Shown here piece by piece: positions 60,631 through 64,000 of a DNA stretch of 64,000 bases. The position numbers and the translations under genes were made by a program. Below the pieces are notes generated by a model. The model made no database searches. It saw only the letters and a program-made list of their open reading frames with translations, and was not told where the DNA came from. Location of the stretch: the NCBI GenBank assembly GCA_036971615.1, contig JAYKKR010000001.1, positions 620,001 to 684,000 of the forward strand, given 5' to 3'. Within the stretch, counting starts at the first letter, position 1. Each line of letters starts with the position of its first letter. This DNA is from Amyloporia xantha. Its lineage: Eukaryota > Basidiomycota > Agaricomycetes > Polyporales > Adustoporiaceae.

Positions 60631-63230
60631 CTCTTAGACGAGGGCGGGCAGACAACCGTTAGAGACAAGAAGCGCCTGAGAAACGATGCAAGCAGCTTCG
60701 AAGTTCCCTGCATTTGGTAATACCTGTCATGGGAACTATGTGCGAAAGCATGCAAAACGCATTGTTAGTTCATCTCAGGTAACCAGGTCGAGGTCAGCTC
60801 CTGGCGAGAGAATAAGTGACAGTTTTACGAAGGCTGGACAACGCGTCGAAGGTACTCTTGAGTCCTGAGGCAGGCATTGAGAGGAGAACCTTTAACAGTA
60901 GTGTTCAGATGGTGAGAATTCAAAATAGACGCGCATTCGCGCTTGTGCGATTCCCAGTAAGGCAGGTCTTGTACTTACGAGTGGCCACTGGCCTTGCGAT
61001 CATGCCCGCTGTTTGCTCGAGGATGGATTGCCGGTGGATGAGGAGCACAATGGGAGAAATCTTATTGAATCGTGTTGGCAGAGTAATAGGACAGCAATTG
61101 ATGCATGAACTTTTCATCGGCAGGAAATGTGAGCGAAAGTGTTTGAACACTTCCGATGTCAGTCACAGTCACCGTATCAACTCGATACAACAAGGAATGA
61201 TCAATTTAGTGTCGTATCAAGTCGCCAGTAGTACTTGGAAGATCAGTCGGAAAGTTGTTTCTTGAATCGACAGGGAGAATTAAGCTGCCTATCACATACT
61301 TATAACACAACCGGTTCACCGAACTTGGGGCCGCAAATTGAGACAACAGTCGTATTTAGATAGAGATATGTTGGTATCGCTGAAGGTGAAGAAATTTCAC
61401 AGGGTAAAGTAAATTATTTGTCCAAGCGTATCTTCAAATATCACTTACACCGGCGGTGGGCTCATCAGTAAAGCCTGTTGACTTGTGAATGTACACAGGT
61501 CGATGAAGTAGGAACGGTCTGTCCAATAACAAAGCCGTGGGGTTGATTTTGAACGGCATGTCAAAGTAGCCGCATGCAGGCCGCAGACCACCCGGTTCGC
61601 GACCACTTTCCAGTACAAATGAAAATGATGCATTTAGTGCACCAAAGGTGAAACGCGCACATATTTATAGACACAAGAACTTATGATCGTCAGCAGGGGC
61701 TTCAAGCACTCCGCGATAGCAAGGAACCCGGGAAGGAACTGCCCTGAGGTAGACCACAATCGTCCAGAAATATTCCCCGGCACCGAACAATAGTTTTGAT
61801 CCTGAGCTTCGGTGATATGTATGCATGACATTTCCGACTTACTACGCTAATTTTGTGCCGTATTGGAGCACAGAATATAGGAATCCGACAGGAAGATAAG
61901 GGAAAAGGGTCCGCGCCACAACAACTTTCATATCCTAAACCACACTAGCGGTAGGTCGTCGCTTCTAGTCTTCGGACCCCTTCGGCGGGCCACAATCTCT
62001 AGAAAGATGTGATCGTTTAGTGAGCCTGAACATCTTCTCATCTAGCGTGAGCACGTCAATATATTGAATGCTCGACGCCGACGAATCTGTATGGGCTCCA
62101 ACTAATTGACATGATCAGAAGCAATTGATAAAGATTAGATTCAGAAGGGAATTCTCTTACTAATGGTTGCGCTGGCGCTCTCTAGGACGCCTCAAAAGCC
62201 GCCGAATCTGATACTCTGCAGGGGAATAGAGACTAGAACTCACCTCGACAAACCTTCAATGAAGTATCAGGCTGTTCAATGCAAACACAGGCACCTCTGA
62301 CAGATAACCAGAAAAGGAAACACTGCATCTCATGAGCCGTTCAGGAATTAGGACTGCGATTCAGGGGAATGACAGCTTCTGTATCTGAGAAGACTGTTGG
62401 CGGTGGTCATAGCAGGGACTCAGTAGATAGCATGCGAGCGAATGTAGTTAGCTTATTGCTTTGTATCACATCTCTGATCCCATGGCCACCGGCCCCCGTG
62501 CCTCCTTTATGCAATCTAGCATAGCAACTTTTGACCGAGTGGCACGATCAAATGGTGCCTCCGTCACTGACGGACAACGGTGTACCGTTTCTGTTGAAAC
62601 ACTTTTAGGATGAACTGCATAACTTCCACAAGTTTTCAAAATGAATACGAACAATATGCTAGGCCCACCTACCTGAATATAAGGTGTTGGCGTCACTGCT
62701 ACGGGTTTCTGCGGAAGCGAGTTCAGGCTCCTTGTAAGCACCGTACTTATCAGGAAAGTAGCGACCTAGCCAGGATATTTGCAAGCATACTCCCATATGC
62801 TCGTCAAGTGTAACAAACAGTACACATCTCTGATCTGGGGCCAGTTCGCCAGAACAGACCGTGTGTATGTATCTCAAGGAAATCACTCCTCGCTTGGGCA
62901 TACCAATGAGACATGTGTCAATGTACGGAGGAGATTTCTCGAAGTTACAATTGCCATACTCTCATAGCTTGATACGGAGTGTTACGCATGTAAATCGAGT
63001 GTTATAAGTCGGGTTGCTGGCATGCGCTGGTACGGTAGCGACGACCGAGTCGCGACTTCACGATCACATGATTGACGACACGCTTGTGGCTGAAAAATCT
63101 TGAGATTACCTTCACTCACACCTGGCCTAGTGATGAGATAATTTCGATACATTCTGCACGTATTTCGTGGATACAGTCGCAGTATGCATGCTCTATTCAC
63201 ACTTTCGCTTCCTTCGTAATGACCATCCTC
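60631..63230. other. 2.6-kb region without a supported gene; possible coding relic
   Basis: On the minus strand, a fragment near 61445-61620 reads YFDMPFKINPTALLLDRP and one near 61700-61830 reads KLLFGAGEYFWTIVVYLRA. They look protein-like, but I could not join them or identify a family. A short frame starting near 61937 (MKVVVARTLFPYLPVGF) may be an N-terminal exon. Otherwise nothing is seen. Confidence 0.3.
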
Positions 63231-64000
63231 TCACAACCGGCCGAACTTGTCAAGTGGAGGTCTTCCGAACGTTGGCTAAGAAGTTATGCGCCAATCAGTG
63301 CACGCTCTGAGCCACTTACTCTGAAGAACGGCTCACCTGTTCAGCGGTCTTATTGTCCAGAATCTTGTCAATTTTCGCCAAGATCTCCGGGGTTAGCTTG
63401 GGGATGACATCGAGCGCCTTCAGGTTCTCAATGACCTGCTCGGGCTTCGACGCGCCGAGGATAACCGTACTTGTGTTCGGGTTGACCGCAACCCACGCGA
63501 GAGCGAGCTGGGGCATGGTACAGCCAAGCTCTGGGAACGAGCTTGAGTCATCTCCGAAAGACAGGGCCCGGAACGATCCGCTTACCTTTCTCAGCAAGTT
63601 CAGCCAGAGTGCGGACTTTCTCGAGCTTCTTCATGCCCTCTTCTTCGTTGAGACTCTGAATGGTGTTCTGGAAGAAGTCCTTGTGGTTGGCATATCGGGA
63701 TCCCTCAGGAATGCCGTTGTTGTACTAGTGATAAGTTCATTCTAAGATGACTTGCCAATTTGAGCTATCGAAGATCCACTTTACCTTCCCTGTCAGCAAG
63801 CCGCTGGCAAGTGCAGACCACACGGTTGTACCAATCTGGTACTTCTTGTAGATGGGCCTGAATGTGTACAATTAGCGTGACATCGCGTGTGTCTTCATCA
63901 GACTGCTCACGCATATTCGCTTTCCGGGCGTTCGCGGTGGAACATGCTGAGAGACAGATCAGAGATCCAGGACTAAGGCCCACGTTCGTTGGACACATAC
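63231..64000 (-). CDS. Aldo-keto reductase, potassium-channel beta-subunit type (3' part)
   Basis: The gene continues past the right edge. Visible exons read [114 protein letters not shown] and, after the last intron, [14 protein letters not shown]. This is the C-terminal half of an AKR6-type NADPH-dependent oxidoreductase, with the conserved NADP-binding GASKPEQ segment. Fungal members are soluble enzymes related to Kv-channel beta subunits; the substrate is not evident. The catalytic Tyr/Lys/Asp lie in the missing half. Confidence 0.93.

Overview
The window is nuclear DNA of a filamentous basidiomycete, most likely an agaricomycete of the polypore type. Genes are compact and broken by many 50-65 bp GT-AG introns. 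The conserved housekeeping genes (COG8, SMC4, UTP14, ubiquitin-L40, delta-COP, NRAMP) have fungal architectures. The accessory genes (F-box families, DUF6533 seven-helix protein, wax-synthase-like acyltransferase, several P450s) are those that typically expand in wood-decay Agaricomycetes. I saw no prokaryotic features, tRNA, rRNA or CRISPR array.

Layout. 1-269: 5' end of an MFS sugar transporter. 1.1-5.9 kb: two tandem minus-strand genes for a modular, secreted, histidine-rich protein family I do not recognise; they share promoter, 5'-UTR intron, signal peptide and C-terminus but differ in module content. 7.3-9.5 kb: GPI-anchored, Asn/Ser/Gly-rich wall protein. 9.95-11.7 kb: COG8. 11.9-13.2 kb: palindromic 1.3-kb element with 190-bp terminal inverted repeats. 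13.4-26.3 kb: duplicated F-box/P450 block. It holds one intact F-box gene, one F-box gene split by a 1-kb Mutator-like foldback element with a 9-bp target duplication, one F-box remnant, and two P450 copies that each carry a different frameshift. 26.36-26.96 kb: hAT-like MITE. 27.0-32.7 kb: SMC4 condensin. 32.8-37.0 kb: a 2.35-kb tandem duplication carrying the SMC4 3' end and a Csk1-like kinase; the second kinase has DFG changed to DFD. 37.7-39.5 kb: DUF6533 membrane protein. 41-43.1 kb: uncharacterised Cys-motif protein. 43.7-45.9 kb: NRAMP metal transporter. 46.1-49.6 kb: UTP14. 50.0-50.6 kb: ubiquitin-L40. 52.0-54.0 kb: Gfd2-like nuclease-fold protein. 54.2-56.1 kb: delta-COP. 56.4-57.7 kb: wax-synthase-like acyltransferase. 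58.5-60.6 kb: intact P450. 63.2-64.0 kb: 3' part of an aldo-keto reductase.

The housekeeping genes form stable blocks. Between them lie segments shaped by tandem duplication, exon duplication and non-autonomous DNA transposons. The best candidate for an undescribed system is the His-rich gene pair at 1.1-5.9 kb. All of its introns are in phase 2, so module exons can be added or lost without breaking the frame. My spliced models close exactly (552 and 391 residues).
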